Of a DNA stretch of 64,000 nucleotides, positions 17,711 to 25,397 are shown one piece after another. This DNA is from Nocardioides coralli. GTDB lineage: Bacteria > Actinomycetota > Actinomycetes > Propionibacteriales > Nocardioidaceae. The stretch is from positions 2,728,001 to 2,792,000 of the forward strand of contig NZ_CP082273.1 of NCBI RefSeq assembly GCF_019880385.1, read 5' to 3'. The position numbers and the translations under genes were made by a program. The notes beneath the pieces were generated by a model. It had not been told where the DNA came from. It did not search any database and saw only the letters and a list, made by a program, of their open reading frames with translations. Positions within the stretch are counted from its first letter, which is position 1. The number at the start of each line of letters is the position of its first letter.

Positions 17711-17760
17711 CCGGCCGCCTGAACCGGAACGGCAACAACCGGGCCGGCCGCCTGAACCGG
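17711..17760. repeat. Two copies of a 17-nt direct repeat
   Basis: CCGGCCGCCTGAACCGG is found at 17711-17727 and again at 17744-17760 with no mismatch. The 33-nt period equals 11 codons, but no supported gene reads through it. Confidence 0.7.
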
Positions 17761-17800
17761 CCCGGAGGTCAGTAGGTCCCCCCCAGCTGACCGGCGCAGA

Positions 17801-17846
17801 GACACCGCGACCCGCTCGGATCCCCTCGGTCCGAGCGGGTCGTGTC
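17801..17846. terminator. Strong hairpin, likely distal transcription terminator
   Basis: GACCCGCTCGGA (17809-17820) pairs perfectly with 17830-17841 across a 9-nt loop. GACAC/GTGTC (17801-17805 and 17842-17846) extends the stem past a 3-nt bulge. It is the second of two hairpins downstream of pruA. No U-tract follows, as is usual in Actinobacteria. Confidence 0.6.
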
Positions 17847-17871
17847 GAGAGACACTGCCGATCGACGGAGC

Positions 17872-17905
17872 GAGCCGCCCGGACCGCGAGGGGTCCGGGC
17901 GGCTC
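17872..17905 (-). terminator. 14-bp hairpin terminator downstream of pruA
   Basis: GAGCCGCCCGGACC (17872-17885) pairs perfectly with 17892-17905 around a GCGAGG loop. It lies 14 nt past the pruA stop codon in the direction of transcription. Confidence 0.72.
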
Positions 17906-17919
17906 GTCGTCTCGGGGAC

Positions 17920-19548
17920 TCAGTCCATGTACGGGTAGCGGTGGTCGGTCGGCGGCACGAAGTTCTCCTTGATGGCCCGGGTGCTGGTCCAGCGCATCAG
18001 GTTCTGCATGGCGCCGGCCTTGTCGTTGGTGCCGCTGGCCCGGGCGCCACCGAAGGGCTGCTGACCGACCACGGCGCCGGTCGGCTTGTCGTTGACGTAG
18101 AAGTTGCCGGCGGCATAGCGCAGCGTCTCGCTCGCCCAGGCGACCGCAGCGCGGTCCTGGGCGATGATCGCGCCGGTCAGGGCGTACGGCGCGAACGACT
18201 CCATCTGGTGCACGACCTTCTCGAAGCGGTCGTCGTCGTAGACGTAGACCGCCAGGATCGGTCCGAAGTACTCCTCGGAGAACATCTGGTCGGTCGGGTC
18301 GGTCGACTGGACGATGGTGGGCCGCACGAAGTAGCCGACCGAGTCGTCGAGCTGACCACCGGCGAGCACGGTGAGGTGCTTGTTGGCCCGCACCCGCCCC
18401 AGCGCCTTCTTGTGCTTGGCGAACGCACGGTCGTCGATCACGGCGCCCATGAAGTTGGACAGGTCGGTGACGTCGCCCATGCCGAGTCCGTCGGTGTCGG
18501 CGACGAGCTGGTCCTTCATCTTGTTCCACACCGACTTGGCGACGTAGGCCCGTGAGGCGGCCGAGCACTTCTGGCCCTGGAACTCGAAGGCGCCACGGAT
18601 CATCGCCACCCGGGCGACGTCGGGGTCGGCACTCGGGTGGACGACGATGAAGTCCTTGCCACCGGTCTCCCCGACGATCCGCGGGTAGGAGCGGTAGCTG
18701 GTGAGGTTCTCGCCGACGGTGCGCCAGAGGTACTGGAAGGTGGGCGTCGAGCCGGTGAAGTGGATGCCGGCGAGGTCGGGGTGGTTGAGCGCGACGTTGG
18801 ACACCTCGATGCCGTCGCCGGGCAGCATGTTGATGACGCCCGGGGGCATGCCGGCCTCCTCGAGCAGCTCCATCGTCAGCGAGGCGGCGTGCTGCTGGGT
18901 CGGCGAGGGCTTCCAGATCACGGTGTTGCCCATCAGCGCCGGGGCCGTCGGCAGGTTGCCGGCGATGGCGGTGAAGTTGAACGGCGTGATCGCGTAGACG
19001 AAGCCCTCGAGCGGACGGTGGTCCATCCGGTTCCACACGCCGGGGCTGTTGGCGATCGGCTGCTCGGCGTGGATCTGTTTGGCGTAGTGGACGTTGAACC
19101 GCCAGAAGTCGATCAGCTCGCAGGCCGCGTCGATCTCGGCCTGGAACGCCGTCTTGGACTGGCCGAGCATCGTCGCGGCGTTGAGGCGCTGTCGCCACGG
19201 GCCGGCGAGCAGGTCGGCAGCCTTGAGGATGATCGCGCACTTGTCGTCGAAGGGCAGGCGCTGCCAGTCCGGCGCGGCGTCACGAGCCGCCTTGATCGCC
19301 GCCTCGGCGTCCTTCGCCGTGGAGTTCTTCAGGGTGCCCAGCACGTGCTGGTGGTCGTGGGGCTGGACGACGGGGATCTCCACCCCGCCACCACTGCGCT
19401 TCCGACCGTTGATGACGGCGCGATAGGTGTGCTGACGGCGCTCCTGGCGGGCGAGCTCCTCCACGAGGGTCTCCCGCTCGGGCGTACCGGGTGCGTAGGT
19501 CAGGTTCGGCTCGTTCACCGGAGCCGGCGTCGTGGTGATGGCGTCCAT
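17920..19548 (-). CDS. pruA: L-glutamate gamma-semialdehyde (P5C) dehydrogenase
   Basis: The 542-residue aldehyde dehydrogenase oxidises glutamate semialdehyde, from proline or arginine breakdown, to glutamate using NAD. The nucleophile is Cys328 in GQKCSA and the general base is Glu294 in ETGGKDF. The N-terminal segment and TPFNFTAIAGNLP match group-4 P5C dehydrogenases of about 540 residues. ATG 19548 follows a TAGGGT hexamer by 6 nt, so the mRNA is probably leaderless. No proline dehydrogenase gene is adjacent, which is unusual because putA/pruB is often its partner. The product glutamate could feed the NAD-GDH at 9.5-14.3 kb. Confidence 0.95.
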   Translation of the reverse strand: MDAITTTPAPVNEPNLTYAPGTPERETLVEELARQERRQHTYRAVINGRKRSGGGVEIPVVQPHDHQHVLGTLKNSTAKDAEAAIKAARDAAPDWQRLPFDDKCAIILKAADLLAGPWRQRLNAATMLGQSKTAFQAEIDAACELIDFWRFNVHYAKQIHAEQPIANSPGVWNRMDHRPLEGFVYAITPFNFTAIAGNLPTAPALMGNTVIWKPSPTQQHAASLTMELLEEAGMPPGVINMLPGDGIEVSNVALNHPDLAGIHFTGSTPTFQYLWRTVGENLTSYRSYPRIVGETGGKDFIVVHPSADPDVARVAMIRGAFEFQGQKCSAASRAYVAKSVWNKMKDQLVADTDGLGMGDVTDLSNFMGAVIDDRAFAKHKKALGRVRANKHLTVLAGGQLDDSVGYFVRPTIVQSTDPTDQMFSEEYFGPILAVYVYDDDRFEKVVHQMESFAPYALTGAIIAQDRAAVAWASETLRYAAGNFYVNDKPTGAVVGQQPFGGARASGTNDKAGAMQNLMRWTSTRAIKENFVPPTDHRYPYMD

Positions 19549-19554
19549 GTTCCG

Positions 19555-19560
19555 ACCCTA
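19555..19560 (-). promoter_or_regulatory. -10 hexamer TAGGGT of pruA
   Basis: Read on the minus strand, the hexamer ends 6 nt before ATG 19548. No ribosome site lies between, so a leaderless transcript is expected. Confidence 0.5.
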
Positions 19561-19633
19561 GCCGGGCCCGACGGAGGAGGGCACGGCGTGGGGCGAGAGG
19601 TTGAGCAAGCCCGCGGCCCGGAGCCTGCGAGTC

Positions 19634-19975
19634 TCAGATCAGGTCCGGGATCTCCTGGGTCGCGTACCAGCCGAGGTCCTGGTGCGGATCGGCGTCGCCG
19701 GACCGGTCCTCGGTGTCACAGTGCACGGCGACCACCTTGTCGAGGGGGACCTCGAGGAGCAGCTCACCGTGACCCACCTCGGCGACCACGACCACCCGGC
19801 GACCACCGTCCGGCTGCATGCCGGCCGAGGTCACGGCCGCCTCCATCAGCGCGTGGTACTCGATGTCCTCGTCCTCGCGGGACGCCACCACCCGGTCCGC
19901 GACGGCGGGCACCGCCCCGGCAGCGTGCCACTCCGCCAGCAGGGCGATCGTCGCGGGGACGTAGACCCGGGTCAT
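19634..19975 (-). CDS. Conserved small protein coupled to the WS/DGAT-like gene
   Basis: This 113-residue soluble protein begins MTRVYVPATIALLAEWHAAG, a pattern I associate with a conserved actinobacterial family (possibly DUF6912) of unknown role. It has no transmembrane helix or clear catalytic motif; the C end is acidic. ATG 19975 overlaps the stop of the WS/DGAT-like gene by 4 nt (ATGA), so its translation depends on that gene. This implies a shared pathway, perhaps lipid storage, but that is inference. Confidence 0.72.
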   Translation of the reverse strand: MTRVYVPATIALLAEWHAAGAVPAVADRVVASREDEDIEYHALMEAAVTSAGMQPDGGRRVVVVAEVGHGELLLEVPLDKVVAVHCDTEDRSGDADPHQDLGWYATQEIPDLI

Positions 19976-21414
19976 CGCTTGCCCGGCTGCTTGCGCCTGC
20001 CCCTCGGCGCCCGGGACCGCGCCCCCGAGACGGTGTCGAGCAGCTCGTCGAGTGCCTCTGTCAGGCACTGACCCAGGAGGTCGGCGTCGGGCAGCAGGTC
20101 GCGGTCGGCGGTGATGCCATAGAAGACGGCCCCGTCGTAGGAGGTCACGCCCACCGCGAGCGCGTGCCCGGGCAGCAGCGGATGGACCGGGTAGGTCTCC
20201 ACCATCCGCGCCCCCGCCGCGTGCAGCGGTGACTGCGGACCCGGCACGTTGGTCACGTTGAGCTGGAAGCCCCGGCGCAGCTCCTCGGCTGCGACGCGCG
20301 AGCCGATCGCGTGGAAGGTCGCCGGCGCGAACCCCGCGATCCCGGCCAGGCGGTTGGCCGCCACCCCGCGCCCCGTCTCGCGGTGGGTCTGGAAGGAGTA
20401 GGACACCTGGTGGAGGCGCATCACCGCGCTCGGCTCGCCCACGGGCAGCTCGACGAGGTGCGCGGCGATCTGGCTGCCGAGCGACGTGGCCTCGAGCTCG
20501 TCGTCGATGACCGAGACCGGAGCCACGGCTCGCACCTTCCGCATGCCCCCCAGCGACTCGGCACGGGTCATCAGCCAGCTGCGCAGGGCGCCGGCGACCG
20601 TGGCGAGGATGACGTCGTTGACGGTCCCGCCATGGGCGTCGCGGACCCGCCGGTGGTCGACGAGGTCGGTGCGGACGGTCACCACCCGGCGCTGCTGGCT
20701 GAGCTGGCCGGTGATCGGCGACTCCGGAGCCGGTCGTCGGTTGGCGAGCGCCTCCGCGACCCGGCCGGCGCGGTGGGCGACCTCGCCGACCGCCCGGACC
20801 AGGGACGCGCCGTTGCTGCGGGCGGTGTCGAGCACGAGGCCGGGTGTGGCGGTCGAGTCGCGCACGGCCTCCGCCATGAGCGACAGCGGGGACGGGCGGC
20901 CGCCGGGACGCCACTCGTCACCACCCAGCGACTTCGGCTGGTTGCTCACGTCGAGGAGGACCTGGCCGAGGTCGACCGTCACCACCCCGTCGACCAGCAC
21001 CAGGTGCGACTTCGACAGCACCGCGACGCGGCCGTCCGCCAGACCCTCGACGAAGTAGACCTCCCACAGGGGCCGGGAGCGGTCGAGGGGCCGCGAGACG
21101 ATCCGCGCCACCAGCTCGCGCAGCTGGTCCATCGAGCCGGGCCGCGGCAGCGCCGAGCGGCGTACGTGGAAGGCGAGGTCGAAGTCGGAGTCGTCGACCC
21201 AGGTGGGGTTGGCGAGCCGACCGGGGACCGCCTGGAGCCGCTTGCGGTAGCGGGGGACGAACGAGATCCGGTCGGCGATCAGCTCGAGCAGCCGGTCGTG
21301 GTCGAAGGCCGAGTCCCCGGGGTCGAAGATCTCGACCGTGGCGTTGTGCATGGGGCTGGTCGGGCTCTCCAGCGCCAGGAGCGCGAGGTCACGAGGGCGC
21401 AGCCGCTGGCTCAT
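19972..21414 (-). CDS. WS/DGAT-family acyltransferase with an altered active-site motif
   Basis: This 480-residue protein has the full wax ester synthase/diacylglycerol acyltransferase layout: N-terminal condensation-like domain (about 5-270) and C-terminal DUF1298 domain (about 300-450, with NVTNVPGP). The family joins acyl-CoA to fatty alcohols or diacylglycerol to make storage lipid. The usual HHxxxDG motif reads H137-L138-V-L-V-D142-G143, so the second histidine is leucine. Both histidines are reported as essential in the Acinetobacter enzyme, so this protein may be inactive on the usual substrates or do something else. An AGGAGGAGC ribosome site precedes ATG 21414. Confidence 0.85.
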   Translation of the reverse strand: MSQRLRPRDLALLALESPTSPMHNATVEIFDPGDSAFDHDRLLELIADRISFVPRYRKRLQAVPGRLANPTWVDDSDFDLAFHVRRSALPRPGSMDQLRELVARIVSRPLDRSRPLWEVYFVEGLADGRVAVLSKSHLVLVDGVVTVDLGQVLLDVSNQPKSLGGDEWRPGGRPSPLSLMAEAVRDSTATPGLVLDTARSNGASLVRAVGEVAHRAGRVAEALANRRPAPESPITGQLSQQRRVVTVRTDLVDHRRVRDAHGGTVNDVILATVAGALRSWLMTRAESLGGMRKVRAVAPVSVIDDELEATSLGSQIAAHLVELPVGEPSAVMRLHQVSYSFQTHRETGRGVAANRLAGIAGFAPATFHAIGSRVAAEELRRGFQLNVTNVPGPQSPLHAAGARMVETYPVHPLLPGHALAVGVTSYDGAVFYGITADRDLLPDADLLGQCLTEALDELLDTVSGARSRAPRGRRKQPGKR

Positions 21415-21439
21415 GCATGCTCCTCCTGTCCCGGGGCGG

Positions 21440-21459
21440 CCGGGGTTGTCGAACCCCGG
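21440..21459. repeat. 8-bp inverted repeat in the divergent WS/DGAT-lipoprotein promoter region
   Basis: CCGGGGTT (21440-21447) and AACCCCGG (21452-21459) flank a GTCG centre. It lies 26 bp upstream of the WS/DGAT-like start and 77 bp upstream of the lipoprotein start. It could be an operator for either gene or just a small hairpin. Confidence 0.4.
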
Positions 21460-21535
21460 ATCGGTGCACGTGGGATTCTGGCAGAGCAGGCGACACCTCT
21501 GGTGTCCGGTCCGCGAACGTGAGAGGAATGCCGAC

Positions 21536-21892
21536 GTGCGACGAGTGGCACTACTGGTGACGGTCCTGGCGACCCTGCTGGCGCTGTCCGGCTGCGGGTC
21601 GGACGAGCCCGCGGAGGGCTCGGGTGGCTCCGGCGACACCATCGAGCTCGACTTCCAGGGCGATGACGCACCACCGGTCGAGCGGGTGGAGATGAAGCCG
21701 GGCCAGGAGATCGAGCTCGTCATCACCTCCGACGAGCCCGGCGAGCTCCACGTGCACTCCGCGCCGGAGGAGCAGACCATCGACTACACCGCCGGCACCA
21801 CCACGGTGACCCTCTCGATCGACCAGCCCGGCGTCGTCGACGTCGAGCGCCACGACCCTGAGCAGCTGGTGCTCCAGCTCGAAGTCGGCTGA
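21536..21892 (+). CDS. Cupredoxin-like lipoprotein
   Basis: The 118-residue protein has a lipoprotein signal peptide (VRRVALLVTVLATLLALSGC), with the lipobox cysteine at residue 20, then an acidic linker and a small beta-rich domain. The domain shows HVHS (about residues 73-76) and a later VERHD, in the order expected for a cupredoxin-like fold with histidine metal ligands, though the usual copper Cys/Met are not obvious. GTG 21536 has AGAGGAA about 8 nt upstream. The following membrane-protein gene starts 1 nt after its stop, so the two are probably one unit at the membrane. Copper or iron handling is a guess. Confidence 0.72.
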   Translation: MRRVALLVTVLATLLALSGCGSDEPAEGSGGSGDTIELDFQGDDAPPVERVEMKPGQEIELVITSDEPGELHVHSAPEEQTIDYTAGTTTVTLSIDQPGVVDVERHDPEQLVLQLEVG

Positions 21893-21893
21893 G

Positions 21894-23216
21894 GTGACCG
21901 AGGAGCGGACGCTCGCCCACGGGCTGGGCGGGCAGCAGGACCTGCCCATCCCGGCGGAGCTGGCGATCGCGGGTGCCGTGGCGGCGCTCGTGGTGTCGTT
22001 CACGGTGCTGGCCGTGGCCTGGCGCAAGCCCCGCTACGACGCGACGACGAGCGGCCGACCGGCACCGGACTGGCTGGCGCGGCTCGTCGACCACCCGGCG
22101 TACGCCATCGCGCTGCGGGCAATCGGGGTGCTGTTCCTCGGCTGGTTCGGCCTCGCCGCCATCTTCGGACGTGACCTCCTCACCAACCCGGTCTTCGGGA
22201 TGTTCTACGTGTGGTGGTGGGTCGGTCTGGTGCCGCTGTCGGTGCTCCTCGGCCCGGTGTGGAGGGCGATCAGCCCGGTCCGCACGATCAACGACGTCTT
22301 CGCCCGCCTCTCCGGCAGCGACCCTGCACGCGGCCTCTACCGCTACCCCACCTGGCTCGGCCACTGGCCGGCGGCCCTCGGGCTCTTCTCGTTCGTCTGG
22401 ATGGAGCTGGTCTACCCCTTCGGCACCGAGCTGGGCCCGGTGCGGCTCTGGGTGGCCGTGTACGTCGCCGCGATGCTGGTGGGCGGCGCGCTGTTCGGCA
22501 CCACCTTCTTCGAGCGAGCCGACCCCTTCGAGGTCTACTCGTCGCTCTGCGCCAAGCTCTCGCCGTGGGGACGCCGCGAGGGCCGGCTCGTGGTCCGGAG
22601 CCCGCTGGCCAACCTCGACACGCTCGAGCCGCAGCCCGGCATCGTCGCCGTGGTCGGCGTGCTGCTCGGCAGCACCGCTTTCGACTCGTTCCGCGACTCC
22701 CTGGCCTGGATCCGCTTCACCCAGGACACGTCGGTCTCGACGTACCTGCTCAACAACCTGGCGCTCCTGGCCTTCTGTGCCGCGGTGGCACTCATCATCG
22801 CGGGGGCCAGCGTCGCCACGCGGGTGGAGGCGGCAGGGCGGTGGGAGCTGCCCGGGTTGCTGGCGCACTCGGTGGTGCCGATCATCGTCGGCTACATCGT
22901 CGCCCACTACGTGAACTACCTGCTCGAGGTCGGCTGGGACACCCTCGTGCTGGCAAGCGACCCGCTCGGGACGGGCGCCGACTGGCTCGGCACGGCCGAC
23001 CTCGACCGGATCACCTGGCTCTCCTACAACCCGACCCTGCTGGCCTCGATCAAGGTGCTGGCGGTGGTGGTCGGCCACGTCGTCGCCGTCGTGGCGGCGC
23101 ACGACCGGTCCATCAAGGTGCTCCCGGAGAAGCACCAGCTCACCGGGCAGCTGCCGATGCTGTTCGCGATGATCTCCTTCACCGTCGGCGGGCTCTACCT
23201 GCTGTTCGCCGCCTGA
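21894..23216 (+). CDS. Polytopic membrane protein, unknown function
   Basis: This 440-residue protein has roughly nine to ten hydrophobic helices spread from residue 24 to 437, with a cytoplasmic-looking loop near 210-240. Conserved-looking features are WWWVGLVPLS, GPVWRAISPVRTI and VAHYVNYLLE. I recognise it as an actinobacterial family often found next to a small cupredoxin-like lipoprotein, as here; some members carry a 'fenitrothion hydrolase' label that I would not trust for function. GTG 21894 is 1 nt past the lipoprotein stop. Its 3' end overlaps the convergent CpaE-like gene by 22 nt. Confidence 0.75.
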   Translation: MTEERTLAHGLGGQQDLPIPAELAIAGAVAALVVSFTVLAVAWRKPRYDATTSGRPAPDWLARLVDHPAYAIALRAIGVLFLGWFGLAAIFGRDLLTNPVFGMFYVWWWVGLVPLSVLLGPVWRAISPVRTINDVFARLSGSDPARGLYRYPTWLGHWPAALGLFSFVWMELVYPFGTELGPVRLWVAVYVAAMLVGGALFGTTFFERADPFEVYSSLCAKLSPWGRREGRLVVRSPLANLDTLEPQPGIVAVVGVLLGSTAFDSFRDSLAWIRFTQDTSVSTYLLNNLALLAFCAAVALIIAGASVATRVEAAGRWELPGLLAHSVVPIIVGYIVAHYVNYLLEVGWDTLVLASDPLGTGADWLGTADLDRITWLSYNPTLLASIKVLAVVVGHVVAVVAAHDRSIKVLPEKHQLTGQLPMLFAMISFTVGGLYLLFAA

Positions 23217-24388
23217 GGTGCGAGGTCGGCCGCCAGCCGCGCGATCGCGCGCCCGAGAGCGGAGTCGCCGCCCTCGACCAGGGTGCGTCCGGCCACGAGG
23301 GCACGGTCGACCGCGACCCGGTCGTCAGGCAAGAAGCGGAGGTCGGCGGAGCCGACGACTCCGCGCAGCATGCCGGCGATGTCCTGCTCGGCCCAGCCCA
23401 GCGTGGGCCGCATCCGGTTGACGACCACGCGTACGCCGGCGGCGCCGGTCAGCTCGCGGAGGTCGGCGAGACCACGGGCCAGCCGCGACAGGCCCACCGG
23501 GTCGGCGCTGCCGACCACGACCACGTCGTCGGCCGCCTCCAGGGCCGCGAGCGTCATCGTGTTGCGGTCCGGTCGCGGGGCCTCGACGACGGCGTCGCGC
23601 TCGAGGCTGAAGCCGGTGTCGACGACGACCGAGCCGTGGCCCGCGGCGACCTCGAGCAGCTGCTCCACCACACCGGGGCGCACCTCCACCCAGCGGTCGG
23701 GGCGTGGCAAGCCGGTCACGACGCTGAGCCGGTGGTCGAGGGAGCGCTGCACGGAGCCGAAGCGCTCCGGCAGCTTGCCGGCCCCGCTCGCGCGGGCGGC
23801 CGCGAGGATGCCCGCCACCTCGTCGACGATCCCGAGCTGCTGCGCCACCGCGCCGCCGTACGGATCGGCATCCACGAGCACCGTCCGCCGCTCACGGGCC
23901 AGCTCGGCAGCCAGCCCCACGGCGAGGGTGGTGCGGCCGGGCGCCCCGGCCGGGCCCCACACCACGACCACCCTGCCGGGCTGCCGCGGCGGGTCGGCAG
24001 CAGGCTCGTCGAGGGCGACGACGTCCTCGACCTCCTCCCCCGCGGCGACCACCTCGGCGAGCTGGTCGAGCTCGTCGTCGGCCACGACGGCCCGGATCCC
24101 GATCCGGGTCGCCCGTGTCGCGGCACCGTCACCGGCCGGCCCGGCGGGGCGTACCGCCACCACCCGGACCCCGTGGCCGCGCAGGTGGTCGACGGCACCG
24201 CGGTCCAGGCCCGGCGCGTCGACCGCCACGACCGCGACCTCGGCCTGCCCGGAGGCCGCCGTCGCCAGCAGCTCGGCAACGTCCATGCACCGCCTGAGCA
24301 CGACCACGTCGGCACGGTCGGCCAGCCGCCCCAGCGCCGTGGACTCCCAGGCCGCGCCGGCGGCCAGCACCAGGGTGACGACCACCAT
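23195..24388 (-). CDS. CpaE/TadZ-like P-loop ATPase
   Basis: The 397-residue protein has an N-terminal receiver-like domain (about 1-110) and a C-terminal MinD/ParA-type ATPase. The Walker A region reads GAPGRTT, with Arg in place of the usual Lys; VLVDADPYGG and VVVDTG serve as switch and Walker B. Such proteins place Tad/Flp pilus machinery (CpaE/TadZ) or act as septum-site ATPases. The start ATG 24388 overlaps the SAF-protein stop by 1 nt (TGATG). The 3' end overlaps the convergent membrane-protein gene by 22 nt. No cpaF, tadB, tadC or pilin gene follows within the window, so the locus is incomplete here. Confidence 0.78.
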   Translation of the reverse strand: MVVVTLVLAAGAAWESTALGRLADRADVVVLRRCMDVAELLATAASGQAEVAVVAVDAPGLDRGAVDHLRGHGVRVVAVRPAGPAGDGAATRATRIGIRAVVADDELDQLAEVVAAGEEVEDVVALDEPAADPPRQPGRVVVVWGPAGAPGRTTLAVGLAAELARERRTVLVDADPYGGAVAQQLGIVDEVAGILAAARASGAGKLPERFGSVQRSLDHRLSVVTGLPRPDRWVEVRPGVVEQLLEVAAGHGSVVVDTGFSLERDAVVEAPRPDRNTMTLAALEAADDVVVVGSADPVGLSRLARGLADLRELTGAAGVRVVVNRMRPTLGWAEQDIAGMLRGVVGSADLRFLPDDRVAVDRALVAGRTLVEGGDSALGRAIARLAADLAPQAANSR

Positions 24389-25065
24389 CAGCCCCGGCTC
24401 GCGACGGTGACCACGGGGCTGTCCAGCCCGGAGATCAGGGCGAACCAGCGGTCTGCCTGACGCTCCTCGACGTTGACCACGAGCTGACGCGTCCCGGTGA
24501 GCTCGTCGCGTGCCGGCGCCGCCGCGACGGTCACGTCCGCCAGCGCGGGCCCGGCGCACCCCGAGCACCGGCCGGCAGCGCTGACGTAGACGTTGACCAC
24601 GGCGCCCACCTCGACCCCGGGCGGCACCAGCGCGGGCTCGACCGCCAGCGGGAGGGCCAGCAGGCCGGTCTGTTGCACGGCGCCGATCGCGGTCCGGGGC
24701 ACCAGCTCGCCGGCCCCGACCTCGCGGAGCAGGTGGGTGTCGGCTGGCAGCGCCTCGTCGGCCGGGAGGTAGCGGGCGAGGTCGTCGGCGGCCACGAACC
24801 GGACCCGACGCGAGGTCAGGTCGTCGCCGGTCAGCTCGTGGCCGGCGGCCAGGTCGTCGGCGGCTGCCCACACCGCGACCGAGTCGTCGGCGGCAGCGAG
24901 CAGCCGGGCACCCGCGACGACGGACACGGCCACCAGGGCGACACCGATCCAGAGCCGTGGGTCACGCCACCCCGGCCGGACGGCCCTGGTGGCAGGCGGA
25001 GGCGTGGCGAGATCCCCGAGAACACTCACGGGCTCATCATGACCCGCCACGGCCACGGCGGCCAT
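24388..25065 (-). CDS. SAF-domain (CpaB/RcpC-like) membrane-anchored protein
   Basis: The 225-residue protein has a cytoplasmic N end, one transmembrane helix (about residues 39-62), then an outer SAF domain beginning AADDLAAGHELTGDDLTSRRVRF. SAF proteins such as CpaB support Flp pilus assembly. A CSGC pair near residue 172 could form a disulfide. I chose ATG 25065 because GGAGGAC lies 6 nt upstream; GTG 25077 is an alternative. It is the first gene of the pair with the CpaE-like ATPase, and the HTH gene diverges 66 bp away. Confidence 0.78.
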   Translation of the reverse strand: MAAVAVAGHDEPVSVLGDLATPPPATRAVRPGWRDPRLWIGVALVAVSVVAGARLLAAADDSVAVWAAADDLAAGHELTGDDLTSRRVRFVAADDLARYLPADEALPADTHLLREVGAGELVPRTAIGAVQQTGLLALPLAVEPALVPPGVEVGAVVNVYVSAAGRCSGCAGPALADVTVAAAPARDELTGTRQLVVNVEERQADRWFALISGLDSPVVTVASRG

Positions 25066-25130
25066 CCCGTCCTCCACAGCAGGGCGAGGCGGCGTACCGC
25101 CCCCGGGGAGGCGGGTGCCACCATGGGCCC

Positions 25131-25397
25131 ATGCCCGGCAACCCCCGCTTCCTGACCCTCGCCGACGTGGCCGAGGTGCTCAACACCTCCAGCGCCCAGG
25201 TCTACGCCCTGGTGCGGCGGGGCGAGCTGCCCGCCATCAAGATCGGCGGGCGCGGCCAGTGGCGGGTCGAGGCCGCCCGGCTGGAGGAGTTCATCGCGCA
25301 GATGTACGACCAGACCCGGGATTTCGTCGACCGGCACCCGTTCGTCGAGCCCGACGGCAAGCCCGCCGACGGACCTGGCGACGGGCCCGGTCGCTAG
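25131..25397 (+). CDS. Helix-turn-helix (excisionase/MerR-like) DNA-binding protein
   Basis: This 88-residue protein is almost wholly an AlpA/excisionase-type winged helix: LTLADVAEVLNTSSAQVYALVRRGELPAIKIGGRGQWRV-like pattern at residues 8-46, then a helix and a proline/glycine tail. It would bind DNA as a regulator; it lacks any recombinase partner, so it is not a phage excisionase in context. It is divergent from the SAF/CpaE-like genes and may control them (inference). Its TAG stop overlaps the htrA stop in a 4-nt CTAG at 25394-25397. Confidence 0.82.
   Translation: MPGNPRFLTLADVAEVLNTSSAQVYALVRRGELPAIKIGGRGQWRVEAARLEEFIAQMYDQTRDFVDRHPFVEPDGKPADGPGDGPGR

Larger units (their letters stand above)
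17566..17919. other. Gene-free stretch with a direct repeat and two hairpins
   Basis: No convincing coding region was found in these 354 bases. A 17-nt direct repeat (CCGGCCGCCTGAACCGG) occurs at 17711-17727 and 17744-17760, exactly 33 nt apart. Two strong hairpins lie at 17801-17846 and 17872-17905. Short open frames cross the area on both strands but have no ribosome site or recognisable product. Confidence 0.6.

Noticed and set aside
17695-17721. A tiny ORF (ATG then 7 codons, MRFAEPAA) near the direct repeat
   Set aside because: It is too short and has no ribosome site or conservation evidence to support it.
16097-19240. A 1047-codon minus-strand frame across the DUF222 and pruA region
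   Set aside because: It is a shadow of two well-supported genes and would read through two hairpins; no domain is present.
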